A stretch of 64,000 nt of DNA from Sphingobacteriales bacterium TSM_CSS. Its GTDB lineage: Bacteria > Bacteroidota > Bacteroidia > Chitinophagales > UBA2359. The position numbers and the translations under genes are program-made. The first letter of the stretch is position 1. Every line of letters starts with the position of its first letter. Where the stretch lies: contig NBMY01000098.1 in NCBI GenBank assembly GCA_002212985.1, positions 1 through 64,000 of the forward strand, in the 5' to 3' direction. Under the pieces are notes generated by a model that had not been told where the DNA came from, made no database searches, and saw only the letters and a list, made by a program, of their open reading frames with translations. Positions 55,302 to 64,000 of the stretch are shown here, piece after piece.

Positions 55302-57752
55302 TTATTTTTTCAAAAATTCATATTCGTAAACTTTTGGCGCTATTTTGTCTGCAAGTAAATTTAGTTTTTCTCGCAAGTCGTCAATTAGTTCTGTGTATTT
55401 TTCGTCATTACTTCTTGAGTTCATTCGTCCTTTGTCGTTGCGTCCTTGAAAATACTCTCTGATGTCATAGAAACTTGCGTTTACATTTACGCCTTTTTTC
55501 GAATGGTAATATTTCCAAAGTTCTCTGCCTGCGTTAAAAACTGCGGTTGCTTCGGCTGAAAATTGTCTTTTGTCTGAACCGTGATTTTTAGGATTTTCCT
55601 GATTGTCTTGATTATGGAATAGGTCTATTTTTCTGTTTTCAACTTTTAATTTTCCATGTATGAAGTCGGTCATAAAATTGCTTGCAAATTTTTCTTTTGC
55701 ATTTACTTCTTGTTCGGTAAACGGAATCCAATGGTTTACGCCATCATTAATACTAACTCTGTTTTGTCCATGAAATAATGTAAAAGCCAAACAATCATTT
55801 TGAAATTCTTTATCTTTTTCCCAACCATCATTTGGAAATAAAAATTGGTCCCTGTCATTGAGCCAAGTGGCTTCAAAAGCTTGCCTAACAGCAAAATATA
55901 TTGTACCCACCAATAAATTATGTTGTGTAAAATTCCAAAAATTAAAATGTTCAATTCCCTTGTTTAATGAAGTATATAGTTGACTGTTATGTTGAAAATC
56001 AGGTGAAGGATTACCCATAAAACACAAACCTGAATTTGTTTTATCGTCATAAATTTTTATCCACTTGTTAATGCTATTTGGTAATTCTCCGTAAAAGTTT
56101 TTAGTCCCAGTGTATTCGCCTTTTTTATCAAAAATATCTGTAGAAATTATATTTATTTTTGATTTTTTTGCCGTGTTCCAAATCGTGAAGCCTATAGGAA
56201 AATTACCTTTAACATTATCAAAAGTGTCAGCAGGAACTATAAAACCACTCACATAGTCTGCCAAAAAATATTCTTTAAATTTTTTGAAATTTGAACCGTT
56301 TATAAATTTCAATTTTGAAAATTGTCCTAAAATACAATTGGGTATTTTTTCGTAAATATTTGCCATAAACAAAGCGAATATTTCGTTTGTAGCATTTCCT
56401 ATTTTAGGATTTAAGTATTCGTTAATCTTAAATTGAGTGGTAACTCCGCCTTTATTTTCACCTGTACCTGTTACTGTTTTGGCAGAAGTAGCTTCTGCAT
56501 ACGGCGGATTGATATAAACAACCAATTTCTTGCGTTTATCGGGGTCGTTAATAATGTTTTGCAGGGCTTGTGGCAGTTTTGAAAAATCATCGTTCAAAAA
56601 GTCGAACTGAAAAACGTGGCTTTCTAACAGGTTGGCGCCGTGTTTAATACGCTCGTGTATTACTTTTACATCTGCCTGGTCGAGGGTGCTTGCCCAAATA
56701 TTGTATTTGTTGGTTAAACCCGCCAAAAGGTTACCTGTGCCGGCGGCACAGTCCCAGATATAATATTCTTCTTGCCAGTTTTCGCCCAAATAGTCGGCAA
56801 GGTATTTTTGTGAAAGTTCAACCCATTGTCGTGGGGTAAAAAACGCCCCTTTTCGTTCTCTGATGTCTTGCGGTACCAATAAATCTCTGCGCTCAATAAT
56901 ATAGCCTTGAAAATCTTTTATTGGCGGGCGTTTGTAGCGTTTCCAAAATTGCTGATAGGTTTCTTTGTTTCGTATGCCTATGGAGGCATCAAACATTTGT
57001 TTTAGGTTCTCTTTTGTAATTTTGTAACCTTGGTTTTGAAAAACTACAAACAGGTTATCTCGTATAGTTAGGTCATCGGTAATTATTTGAGTGTCTTTGT
57101 CGTCCACAAACAAGTCTGCCAAATAAAAATCGCTGTCTAAAATGTTTGCTTTTTTAAGGTCGTCCCAGTTTACGTCAATAATTGGTTTTACGGTGTCAAG
57201 CCAACGCAAATAGATAGGAATAAAATTGTTTTTATCTATTTTTATTTTGCTTGTTTCCGTTGCTTTTGCAATATTATTGGCAATAAAAAATTTTAACTCT
57301 TTTTCGTCTTTCTGGTAATCGTAAACGTAGGTGTTTTGTTTAAGTGTATCTTCTATTCGCTGCTTAATTAGTTTAAACTCTTTGGTTTCGTGGTTGCTTG
57401 GCGTTACATTCCAGTTAAAGTCGTTAAGGTAAAAAATGTCCTGAACGCTTATGTAGGGTACGAAAGCGATTTTTTTAAAGTCAAAAGCGCCAAGAAATGC
57501 GGGTGGTAAGGTTTTATCAAAAGTTCGGGCTTTACCAATTGTAAGCACTAATTGAACAAACATTGTAGGAATGTCAAAATTGCCGGTTTTTGCTTCTGCC
57601 CAAAGTAATGGTGACCTGCCGAAAATGCTGTCTTGTTTTGGGAAAACCGAAAAATCTATGTTTCCTAAAATTTTTGTCGTGTCAAAGTGTTTGAACCAAT
57701 CCTCACCAACCTTATTTTTGAGCTCTTCTTCTTTTATGTTTTTATATTTCAT
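55302..57752 (-). CDS. Type IIG-like DNA adenine methyltransferase/restriction protein, 816 aa
   Basis: The N-terminus contains a possible PD-(D/E)XK nuclease site (IDFSVFP followed by LLWAEAKTG at residues 49-57). The methyltransferase core has SAM motif DCAAGTGN (about 331-338) and the catalytic N6-adenine motif NPPY at 415-418 in VVYINPPYAEATSAK. The remaining 400 residues would hold target recognition. The single-chain layout fits type IIG or Eco57I-like enzymes. The gene is strongly AT-rich compared with nadC and the amidohydrolase on either side, and there is no separate specificity subunit, so it looks like a recently acquired solitary restriction-modification gene. Confidence 0.78.
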   Translation of the reverse strand: MKYKNIKEEELKNKVGEDWFKHFDTTKILGNIDFSVFPKQDSIFGRSPLLWAEAKTGNFDIPTMFVQLVLTIGKARTFDKTLPPAFLGAFDFKKIAFVPYISVQDIFYLNDFNWNVTPSNHETKEFKLIKQRIEDTLKQNTYVYDYQKDEKELKFFIANNIAKATETSKIKIDKNNFIPIYLRWLDTVKPIIDVNWDDLKKANILDSDFYLADLFVDDKDTQIITDDLTIRDNLFVVFQNQGYKITKENLKQMFDASIGIRNKETYQQFWKRYKRPPIKDFQGYIIERRDLLVPQDIRERKGAFFTPRQWVELSQKYLADYLGENWQEEYYIWDCAAGTGNLLAGLTNKYNIWASTLDQADVKVIHERIKHGANLLESHVFQFDFLNDDFSKLPQALQNIINDPDKRKKLVVYINPPYAEATSAKTVTGTGENKGGVTTQFKINEYLNPKIGNATNEIFALFMANIYEKIPNCILGQFSKLKFINGSNFKKFKEYFLADYVSGFIVPADTFDNVKGNFPIGFTIWNTAKKSKINIISTDIFDKKGEYTGTKNFYGELPNSINKWIKIYDDKTNSGLCFMGNPSPDFQHNSQLYTSLNKGIEHFNFWNFTQHNLLVGTIYFAVRQAFEATWLNDRDQFLFPNDGWEKDKEFQNDCLAFTLFHGQNRVSINDGVNHWIPFTEQEVNAKEKFASNFMTDFIHGKLKVENRKIDLFHNQDNQENPKNHGSDKRQFSAEATAVFNAGRELWKYYHSKKGVNVNASFYDIREYFQGRNDKGRMNSRSNDEKYTELIDDLREKLNLLADKIAPKVYEYEFLKK

Positions 57753-57870
57753 TAGGTGTCTATTTCATCTGTTCTTGTGTTGTTTTATTATTGGCGCTAA
57801 CTGTTTTAGTGCTGCATGTTTCTTTACGTTCTTTGTGGTTAGTATCTTATATCTAAGGTCTAACCTTTCT

Positions 57871-58881
57871 TTAAATAAAATCCTCTTCTTTTCGGTTAAG
57901 CCATGCCAGGGCAGATTTATAGTAAATTTGGTTTAGTATTGTTTCATCGAGGTTCATGCTTTCTACCAGCGCCCCGGTATTAAGTTCTCCCAGCGGAAAA
58001 GGGTAATCGGAGCCAAGCGCAACACGGCCTGCGCCAAAGAGGTTGAGGTTCAGTTGCAGCATAGTGGGGTCAAACACCAGCGTATCTACCCAAAACTGCC
58101 CCAAGTATTTGGTTGGCGGGTAGGGGTTATCTATGGCCACCAAATCTGGCCGGGCATTAAAGCCGTGCATAATACGCCCCAGTGAGCCGGCAAAAGCGCC
58201 GCCTCCGTGGGCAAACAATACCCTTAGGTTGGGCAATCTTTCAAAAACACCGCCAAAAATCATGGAGCAGATAGCCCTTGAGGTTTCGGCGGGCATACCT
58301 ACCAGCCAGGGCAGCCAGTAGCGTTGCATGGTTTTGCTGCCCATCATATCCCAGGGGTGTACAAACAACGAAGCGTTAAGGCGTTCACAGGCTTCAAAAA
58401 AAGGCATAAGTTCGGGTGCGCTCAGGTTCCAGTCATTAATATGGGAGCCAATTTGTACGCCTGCCATGTTCAGGTCTTTCATGCAGCGTTCCAGTTCCTG
58501 TATGGCTAACTGCGGGTCTTGCATGGGCAGGGTGCAAAGAGCAACAAACCGTTTTGGATATTTGGCTGCCACGCCGGCAATATGGTCGTTTAAAAAACGC
58601 GAAGTTTCGAGCGCATCCAGCGCTTTTGCCCAGTAGTTAAACATAACCGGTATGGTGCAAATAACCTGCACGTCAATATGGTTGCGTTCCAAATCGGTAA
58701 ACCGGCGGTCGGCGCTCCAGCAATTTTCTTCAATTTCTCTGAAAAAGCGGTTGCCAATCATCATTTTGGCATAACCCTGCCGGTGATGCTCTAAATGGAT
58801 AAATCCATCGTAGCCAAATTTTTCGGCAAAGCGGGGCAGTTTATCGGGAATAATGTGTGAGTGTATGTCAATGCGCAGCAC
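57871..58881 (-). CDS. ACMSD-like amidohydrolase family protein, 336 aa
   Basis: Metal-dependent TIM-barrel. HxH (His7, His9) in RIDIHSHIIP, the later FVHPWDMMG, FAHGGGAF and the ALGSDYPFPLGE aspartate are the ACMSD-type metal and catalytic sites. The family includes aminocarboxymuconate-semialdehyde decarboxylase, which diverts kynurenine-pathway intermediate away from quinolinate. The proximity of nadC, which consumes quinolinate, is suggestive but not proof; other members are isomerases and hydrolases. Confidence 0.78.
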   Translation of the reverse strand: MLRIDIHSHIIPDKLPRFAEKFGYDGFIHLEHHRQGYAKMMIGNRFFREIEENCWSADRRFTDLERNHIDVQVICTIPVMFNYWAKALDALETSRFLNDHIAGVAAKYPKRFVALCTLPMQDPQLAIQELERCMKDLNMAGVQIGSHINDWNLSAPELMPFFEACERLNASLFVHPWDMMGSKTMQRYWLPWLVGMPAETSRAICSMIFGGVFERLPNLRVLFAHGGGAFAGSLGRIMHGFNARPDLVAIDNPYPPTKYLGQFWVDTLVFDPTMLQLNLNLFGAGRVALGSDYPFPLGELNTGALVESMNLDETILNQIYYKSALAWLNRKEEDFI

Positions 58882-59125
58882 GGGTAAAGAGGTTTGGTTT
58901 TGGAGTTGATGTTGTACAGGGGTGTATTAATAGCGCAAAGATACTAAGTTAAAACGGTTCTGCATGTTTTTTAGGGCAGGTTTCGGTTTAGAGGCAGCCC
59001 GAACATCGGGTTTAAAATTTGCGTTCTGCACTTTACTGTTATGTGGACCACAACATCAATCTATTTGCTGACGTGAATGAAAATTTTTACCCGGCATTGA
59101 ACTTTTTATCCCGAAAAATGCTTTT

Positions 59126-59155
59126 ACATAGTACTGTACAACACATAGTACCATG
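59126..59155. promoter_or_regulatory. Candidate PadR operator, copy 1
   Basis: ACATAGTACTGTACAACACA then TAGTACCATG: an inverted AGTACTGTAC-type core followed by an ACATAGTACC unit. The ACATAGTACC unit recurs at 59233-59242. Confidence 0.55.
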
Positions 59156-59205
59156 TTCTAAAAAATTTTTCTGACAAAATGCAACTTTTTAAAACTTTTA
59201 TGCGT

Positions 59206-59244
59206 TATCTTTGCAGTACAGTACCTTGCAAAACATAGTACCTT
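59206..59244 (+). promoter_or_regulatory. padR promoter with candidate operator, copy 2
   Basis: TATCTTTG (59206-59213) is followed directly by GCAGTACAGTACC and, after TTGCAAA, ACATAGTACC. Binding there would cover the transcription start, as expected for autorepression by a PadR protein. The -33 TTG element is not evident. Confidence 0.55.
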
Positions 59245-59263
59245 AAACTCTTAAAGCAATGAT

Positions 59264-59626
59264 ATGAACTTAAATGCAGAAAACAGCAAGACGCAAATGC
59301 GCAGGGGCATACTTGAGTTATGCGTACTTTCTATAATTGCACGCGGCGAGATGTATCCTTCAGATATTATTGAAGAGATGAAACGCGCCAGCCTGCTGGT
59401 TATGGAAGGCACCCTTTACCCCCTGCTAACCCGGCTGAAAAATGCCGGTTTGTTAACCTACCGTTGGGAGGAATCGAAGGCGGGTCCACCGCGCAAGTAC
59501 TATGCCCTAACCGATGAGGGCAGGCAATTTAAAGACGAGTTATTACAAACCTGGCTCGAATTAGTGAGCGCAGTAGAATCTGTTAATTCACCATCAACCA
59601 CTCAAACCAACAAGTCACATGAATAA
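59264..59626 (+). CDS. PadR family transcriptional regulator, 120 aa
   Basis: Winged-helix regulator. LELCVLSIIARGEMYPSDII, VMEGTLYPLLTRLKNAGLL and GPPRKYYALTDEGRQF are the PadR signatures in order. It overlaps the downstream PspC/GIN gene by 8 bp, so the two are translationally coupled, and the operator-like repeats upstream suggest it controls its own operon. In this family the effector is usually a toxic compound or envelope stress. Confidence 0.92.
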   Translation: MNLNAENSKTQMRRGILELCVLSIIARGEMYPSDIIEEMKRASLLVMEGTLYPLLTRLKNAGLLTYRWEESKAGPPRKYYALTDEGRQFKDELLQTWLELVSAVESVNSPSTTQTNKSHE

Positions 59627-62024
59627 GACCATTAGCATTAACCTTGGCGGCTGGTTTTTCCATATTGAGGAAGATGCCTATAACCGGCTGCATAATTACT
59701 TAGAGTCTATAGGCAATCATTTTTCGGGCGAAGAAGGCGCTAAAGAAATTGTAGAAGACATAGAAGCGCGCATTGCCGAAATGTTTCAGGAAGCGTTAAG
59801 TAAACACAAGCGGCAGGTAGTATTGCCCGGCGATGTAGAAACGGTTATTGGCATTATGGGCCACCCCGAAGAATTTGATGATTCGGGCAGCCATGAATCT
59901 GCCTCAGGGAAAGGCGGAACCAACAACACGGGCGACAATTTTACCCAGCAACAGCCGCCCAAACCCGACTCGGGCACCGGTGCCGCCGAAGAACGCTACC
60001 GCCGCCTTTACCGCAACCCAGATGATAAGGTGCTTGGCGGTGTATGCTCGGGCATTAGCGCCTATTTTGGCATTAAAGACCCCATTTGGGTGCGCCTTGC
60101 TTTTGTAGCCGCCCTGCTTATATTGGGTTGGGGCGTAATGCTTTACATTTTGCTGTGGATGATTGTACCCGAAGCCTCCACATCGGGCCAGAAATTGGCC
60201 ATGAAGGGCGAGCCGATTAATATATCAAACATTGAAAAAACGTTTAAAGAAGGCTTTGAGGGTTTGAAATCTCAGATTGAAGACTTTAGCAAAAGCGAAA
60301 GCGGTAAAAACACACGCTTTTTTTTTGAACAGTTAACAGACAAAGCCCGCAAAATAATACCCAACCTGCTGCTGATAGCGGTAAAAATTGCTAAGGTAGC
60401 AGTTATAATTTTCGGGCTCATTTTGTTGTTCAGCCTTGTAGTTACGCTTTTGGGGCTGGTAGTAGGTTTGTTTGCCTCGTTTCGGTTTTTGCTTACCTTT
60501 ATATTTTCAAAAGCCTTGCCCGTTGTGTTTTCTATTATAAGCGTGGTACTGCTGTTTGGTATTCCTATACTGCTTATCAGTTACTTTTTTACCCGCAAAA
60601 TTTTTAAAATTAACAACGGCGGTTCGGGCAAATGGAAACAGGGCGCAATTGTTGTATGGGCTGTCAGTTTGTTTTTACTTTTGAGTTTGGTAGGCAAAAC
60701 ATATCAAAACGATTTTTCGCAAACAGCAAGGCTGCAAGAACAGGTAAACATTACCCAACCCACCGGAAATACCCTTTACATAAGCGCCTTAGACAACAAT
60801 TATCTGAAAGAAGTGCGCAAAAACAACCGCGGCAATGTGCAAATGCTGCTGCCCGTTGGCAACTGGGGCCGTACCGTATTTGATTACCAAAACAACGCCA
60901 TGTTTTTTGAAGACGTAAAGCTAAACGTAGAAGAAAGCCAAACCGATAAGTTTGAACTGGTAAAATCGGTTTCGGCCCTAAGCGGTAATCTTAACAATGC
61001 CCAAAACCTGGCGCAACACATAGAATATGTAATGGAGCAGGAAGATTCGGTGTTGCTTTTTAACCCCTATTTTTCGGCGCCGGCGGCAGATAAATGGCGC
61101 AACCAGCAAATTGAACTTACCCTAAAAGTGCCCAAAGGTAAATCGGTGTTCTTTTTGCCCGGCGCCGAAAAGGTAATTTATGATGTGAAAAACACCACCA
61201 ATACCCTTGATGCCGAAATGATAGGCTTGCGCTGGACCATGTTGCCCGAAGGCCTGACAATGGACAGCCCGCCCCAAAAACTAACCGATGAAACAGAAGT
61301 GGCAAACTCCGGCGCTCCGGTGGCGCCCATAGCGCCCATAGCTCCCGTAGCTCCGCCTGCCCTTAACGGCGAAAAACAACAAAATTTTGACTTTGCCGAT
61401 TTTGAACGCATTGAAATTACGGGCTTTTTTAAAGTGCATATACAACAAGCGCCCGAATATAAAGTAACTGTGGCCGGCAGCGCCCAAGACATGGAGAAAG
61501 TACGGGCAGAGTTAGACGGCGATAAGCTCAATATTTCAATGGGCGGTAAAGGCTGGCTCGACGGCTGGCACTGGTTAAGCAACGAACAAGCAGAATTGGT
61601 GCAGGTTTATATTACCATGCCCAATCTTACCCAATTGGAATTTAACGGCGCTTGCGAGGGCAATGTACAAGGGTTTAATGCAGAAAATGATTTGGATTTA
61701 ACCGTAAGCGGCGCTTCAAAAATGAATGCCTTTGTAAAAGTTTCAAGAATAGAAGCCGAAATTACAGGTGCATCGGAACTAACCCTGAACGGATCAGCCG
61801 GCTCTGCACTGTATAAAGTAACCGGCGCATCGGGGTTAAAAGCCTACAGCATGGAAGTTACACAGGCAGAAGTAGAAACAACCGGCGCCAGTCATGCCGA
61901 ATTAACCGTTAATGGCGAAATGGATGCCGATGCTACAGGCGCCAGCAGCATTTCTTACAAAGGCGCTGCCCAAAATGTGCGCTCCGAAACATCGGGTGCG
62001 GCGGCGGTTAAAAATGCCAATTAA
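59619..62024 (+). CDS. PspC-domain membrane protein with GIN/DUF2807 C-terminal domain, 801 aa
   Basis: N-terminal SINLGGWFFHIEEDAYNRLH and DIEARIAEMFQE form the small domain typical of Bacteroidota PspC proteins. The PspC domain (about 127-188) contains NPDDKVLGGVCSGISAYFGI and a hydrophobic helix; further helices lie at about 245-365. After a beta region a Pro/Ala spacer (VAPIAPIAPVAPPA, about 568-581) leads to a DUF2807/GIN-type beta-helix head (about 587-800), with FERIEITGFFKVHI and repeated TGAS units. It likely links an envelope-stress domain to an extracytoplasmic beta-helix. ATG at 59619, overlapping padR. Confidence 0.88.
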   Translation: MNKTISINLGGWFFHIEEDAYNRLHNYLESIGNHFSGEEGAKEIVEDIEARIAEMFQEALSKHKRQVVLPGDVETVIGIMGHPEEFDDSGSHESASGKGGTNNTGDNFTQQQPPKPDSGTGAAEERYRRLYRNPDDKVLGGVCSGISAYFGIKDPIWVRLAFVAALLILGWGVMLYILLWMIVPEASTSGQKLAMKGEPINISNIEKTFKEGFEGLKSQIEDFSKSESGKNTRFFFEQLTDKARKIIPNLLLIAVKIAKVAVIIFGLILLFSLVVTLLGLVVGLFASFRFLLTFIFSKALPVVFSIISVVLLFGIPILLISYFFTRKIFKINNGGSGKWKQGAIVVWAVSLFLLLSLVGKTYQNDFSQTARLQEQVNITQPTGNTLYISALDNNYLKEVRKNNRGNVQMLLPVGNWGRTVFDYQNNAMFFEDVKLNVEESQTDKFELVKSVSALSGNLNNAQNLAQHIEYVMEQEDSVLLFNPYFSAPAADKWRNQQIELTLKVPKGKSVFFLPGAEKVIYDVKNTTNTLDAEMIGLRWTMLPEGLTMDSPPQKLTDETEVANSGAPVAPIAPIAPVAPPALNGEKQQNFDFADFERIEITGFFKVHIQQAPEYKVTVAGSAQDMEKVRAELDGDKLNISMGGKGWLDGWHWLSNEQAELVQVYITMPNLTQLEFNGACEGNVQGFNAENDLDLTVSGASKMNAFVKVSRIEAEITGASELTLNGSAGSALYKVTGASGLKAYSMEVTQAEVETTGASHAELTVNGEMDADATGASSISYKGAAQNVRSETSGAAAVKNAN

Positions 62025-62061
62025 CCTGACACATAGTCTGAGCAGGTTCAATTTATAACAT

Positions 62062-62107
62062 CAATTCCCCTGTTTGCGGTTGCCACAAACAGGGGAATTG
62101 TGTTTTT
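62062..62107 (+). terminator. Terminator of the padR-pspC operon
   Basis: CAATTCCCCTGTTTG and CAAACAGGGGAATTG form a 15-bp perfect stem around a 9-base loop, followed by TGTTTTTC. The convergent HtrA gene ends at 62144, so it may act both ways. Confidence 0.85.
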
Positions 62108-62143
62108 CTATTCTGCATACTAAGCCAAGGGTGCTGGCAGTTG

Positions 62144-63673
62144 CTATTTCATGCTAAAAGCATAGAGCTTTTTATGCTTTTCATTGGGGTAAATACCGTC
62201 TAACATAACCCCGTCGCCTTTGGGTACTTTTTGAATGGCGTTATTAAAATCTTCAATACTATTTATGTTTTCGTTGTTTACCTTTAGCACAATAAAGCCC
62301 ACTTTCATAGAGGTGGCGGTTCGCAGGAGCCCGTTTTCGGTAAGATGCGTAACTTTTATGCCGTTGCGGGTGCCAAGGCTCATCATTTCGGCCGGGGTTA
62401 ACTCCTGAAACTGTGCGCCCAGCAGTTTTTCAAGATCTTGCTTGGGTGTTCCCACCGGTTTTGCGGTTTTGGCGGCATTTTTCAGCGCCATTTTAGTATA
62501 AACCATTTGTCCGTTGCGAAGATAAGTAATGCCAATTACATCGCCCGGTCTGAAACGGCCAACTTTTTCTTTAAATTCGGGTACAGAGGCCACTTTATAC
62601 CCGTTTACCTCGGTAATAATATCGTCTTTTTTAAGCCCGGCTTCAGCGCCGGCGCCGCCATCAGACACAAACTCTACATATACGCCATTCATATCTTTCA
62701 ACTTCAGTTGAGAGGCAATTTCGGGGGTAATGTCTCGGGTATTAATGCCTAAGTAAGCGCGCTGCACAAAGCCATAGGTTTTAAGGTCGTCTATTACCTT
62801 AACTGCAATATTCACCGGTACGGCAAAAGAATAGCCTGCATACGACCCCGACGGGGTGGCAATGGCTGTGTTAATGCCTACCAGTTCGCCGCGCAAGTTA
62901 ACCAAAGCGCCGCCGCTGTTGCCCTGGTTTACAGCTGCATCGGTTTGAATGAAGGCTTCTATAGCCGATTCTTCTTTGAGTATGTTAATGTTTCTGCCCT
63001 TTGCACTTACAATGCCGGCCGTAACGGTAGAGGCAAGGTTAAACGGGTTGCCAACAGCCATCACCCACTCCCCCACTTCCAATTCATCTGAGTTTCCGTA
63101 TTGTATAGCTGGCAACGCACTGGCATTAATGCGCAACAGGGCAATATCGGTAGAGGGGTCGCTGCCCACCAGCGTGGCCGTAAAAGTTCTTTTATCGTAA
63201 AGAGTTACCTGAATTTGGTTGCTGCCTTCTATAACGTGGTGGTTGGTAACAATATATCCATCGGTTGAAACAATAACCCCCGAACCATTTGAAAGTCCGG
63301 CATCGGCTTTATAAGGAGCATTGTAACCAAACCAATCGGCACCTTTATCGCCAAATAACTCGCCGAAAGGATTGTTTAAACTACTCCCCGATAGCCGCAT
63401 GGCTGCAATATTTACCACCGTTGGATTGGCTATTTTGGCTGCTTCAATAAAACCGCCGTTGCCATTGCCAAACCGCGCAGGATTACCTGCAAAAATAACG
63501 GGTACTTGGCCGGTTTGATGGCTGTAAGCTGCATTTTCGTAATCAGACACTGCCTGTTGCATCCTCCAAAGGCGGGTTTCGGTTTCTTTTAATGAGGCTT
63601 TAATGTAATATTTTACAGAAATAACAGCGCTGATGGCAGATATAAGCAGGGTGAACAATAGTTTTTTGAGCAT
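62144..63673 (-). CDS. HtrA/DegP-type periplasmic serine protease, 509 aa
   Basis: Membrane-anchored or exported protease/chaperone of envelope quality control. N-terminal hydrophobic segment (LLFTLLISAISAVISV), then the trypsin-like triad: His near 145 (TNHHVIEG), Asp near 176 (SDPSTDIALL), Ser near 253 (GNSGGALVNL). Two PDZ domains follow: the first with GLKKDDIITEVNGYKV, the second ending the protein. The ATG at 63671-63673 gives the signal segment directly; the frame extends to 63748 upstream. Confidence 0.92.
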   Translation of the reverse strand: MLKKLLFTLLISAISAVISVKYYIKASLKETETRLWRMQQAVSDYENAAYSHQTGQVPVIFAGNPARFGNGNGGFIEAAKIANPTVVNIAAMRLSGSSLNNPFGELFGDKGADWFGYNAPYKADAGLSNGSGVIVSTDGYIVTNHHVIEGSNQIQVTLYDKRTFTATLVGSDPSTDIALLRINASALPAIQYGNSDELEVGEWVMAVGNPFNLASTVTAGIVSAKGRNINILKEESAIEAFIQTDAAVNQGNSGGALVNLRGELVGINTAIATPSGSYAGYSFAVPVNIAVKVIDDLKTYGFVQRAYLGINTRDITPEIASQLKLKDMNGVYVEFVSDGGAGAEAGLKKDDIITEVNGYKVASVPEFKEKVGRFRPGDVIGITYLRNGQMVYTKMALKNAAKTAKPVGTPKQDLEKLLGAQFQELTPAEMMSLGTRNGIKVTHLTENGLLRTATSMKVGFIVLKVNNENINSIEDFNNAIQKVPKGDGVMLDGIYPNEKHKKLYAFSMK

Positions 63674-64000
63674 AATGATTGCCTGTTTGTTAATTGAAGG
63701 GTAATAAGGTGTTGCAGCCATTTGTATGCGCAAATGCTTTAGCACCATACCTTACACGCTGTGGGAGTGAGCAAAATACATGCCATAAACTGCCCTCGGC
63801 GCAACATAAGCACAAACGTTGACTAAATACCAATAACAAGGCAAACAAGAGAATATTATTACCTGCAACTACCAAGAAACCAAAGCTTGCCCTCAAATAA
63901 AATTTTTTCTTGCACAAATAACCGTGCATCGGGCAACAGAGGGTTGCATTGTACCCGTTTTTACCCGGCGCCATCATAAAATGGCAGTAAGGTAGTTTTT
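63674..64000. other. 327-bp region to the window edge, no gene supported
   Basis: Presumed upstream region of the HtrA gene. A 95-codon frame at 63690-63977 has low-complexity hydrophobic content and overlaps the HtrA upstream frame; no family features. Confidence 0.4.

Larger units (their letters stand above)
58882..59263. other. 382-bp intergenic region with regulatory repeats
   Basis: Divergent region between the amidohydrolase and padR. It contains two repeat clusters described separately and the -7-like TATCTTTG at 59206-59213. No gene. Confidence 0.5.

Noticed and set aside
63690-63977. 95-codon minus-strand ORF upstream of the HtrA gene
   Set aside because: Overlaps the upstream extension of the HtrA frame and has no domain features.

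Overview
This is chromosomal DNA of a bacterium in the phylum Bacteroidota, probably an environmental gliding or saprospira/chitinophaga-like lineage. The evidence is consistent: C-terminal type IX secretion (T9SS) sorting domains on two large exported proteins, HYR-repeat surface protein, a PorE-like OmpA protein, PorV/PorQ-like barrel, DUF6913 protein, PspC/GIN-domain protein, and promoters of the Bacteroidota type (TTG, about 21 bp, TAnnTTTG) in front of the tRNA cluster and a metallopeptidase. Most of the window is ordinary core chromosome of moderate GC with short intergenic gaps. No prophage, complete insertion sequence, CRISPR array, rRNA or replication origin was seen.

Layout. 1-2980: a large HYR-repeat surface protein gene on the minus strand that runs off the left edge and is broken by a roughly 640-bp insert carrying a YopX-like gene; 9-bp direct repeats flank the insert and its removal restores the reading frame. 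3767-7898: Crp/Fnr regulator, lipoprotein, long-chain acyl-CoA synthetase, GNAT acetyltransferase (all minus). 8076-12744: polyphosphate kinase 2, ftsE, trmD, recF and an outer-membrane barrel (plus). 12866-20927: small two-helix membrane protein, a 1220-residue reprolysin-like metallopeptidase with dockerin-like end (plus), then dapA, a DUF6913 protein, accA and prfB with its programmed frameshift (minus). 21168-28786: uvrA, serC, queE and the PorE-like protein (plus). 28804-30045: HsdR-N-like protein, then six tRNA genes, five of which form a 210-bp tandem duplication of a Gly-Leu pair plus a further Gly. 30460-36267: an AT-rich block with a polytopic membrane protein, a polyprenyl sugar phosphotransferase, a lipoprotein and a Gfo/Idh/MocA oxidoreductase (minus), probably envelope or polysaccharide related. 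36413-42302: mtaB, a PlsB/PlsC-type acyltransferase and gpsA (phospholipid head-end), a small secreted protein, anmK (plus). 42404-46295: cytochrome P450, coiled-coil secreted protein and a small partner (minus). 46733-50901: CocE/NonD-type hydrolase with T9SS tag, erythrin-VIT1 transporter (plus). 50933-58881: T9SS-tagged polysaccharide deacetylase-like protein, nadC, an AT-rich type IIG-like DNA methyltransferase, an ACMSD-like amidohydrolase (minus). 59264-62024: PadR regulator and PspC/GIN membrane protein, with paired repeats that look like the PadR operator. 62144-63673: HtrA/DegP protease (minus).

The most unusual element is the insert at 1907-2560. Its borders, an attC-like palindrome (2421-2478), a matching inverted repeat at the far end of the YopX gene (1916-1925) and a coding-like tail upstream suggest a fragment of an integron cassette array captured inside a surface-protein gene. 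This is inference from sequence symmetry and needs a genome-wide search for attC sites and an IntI integrase.
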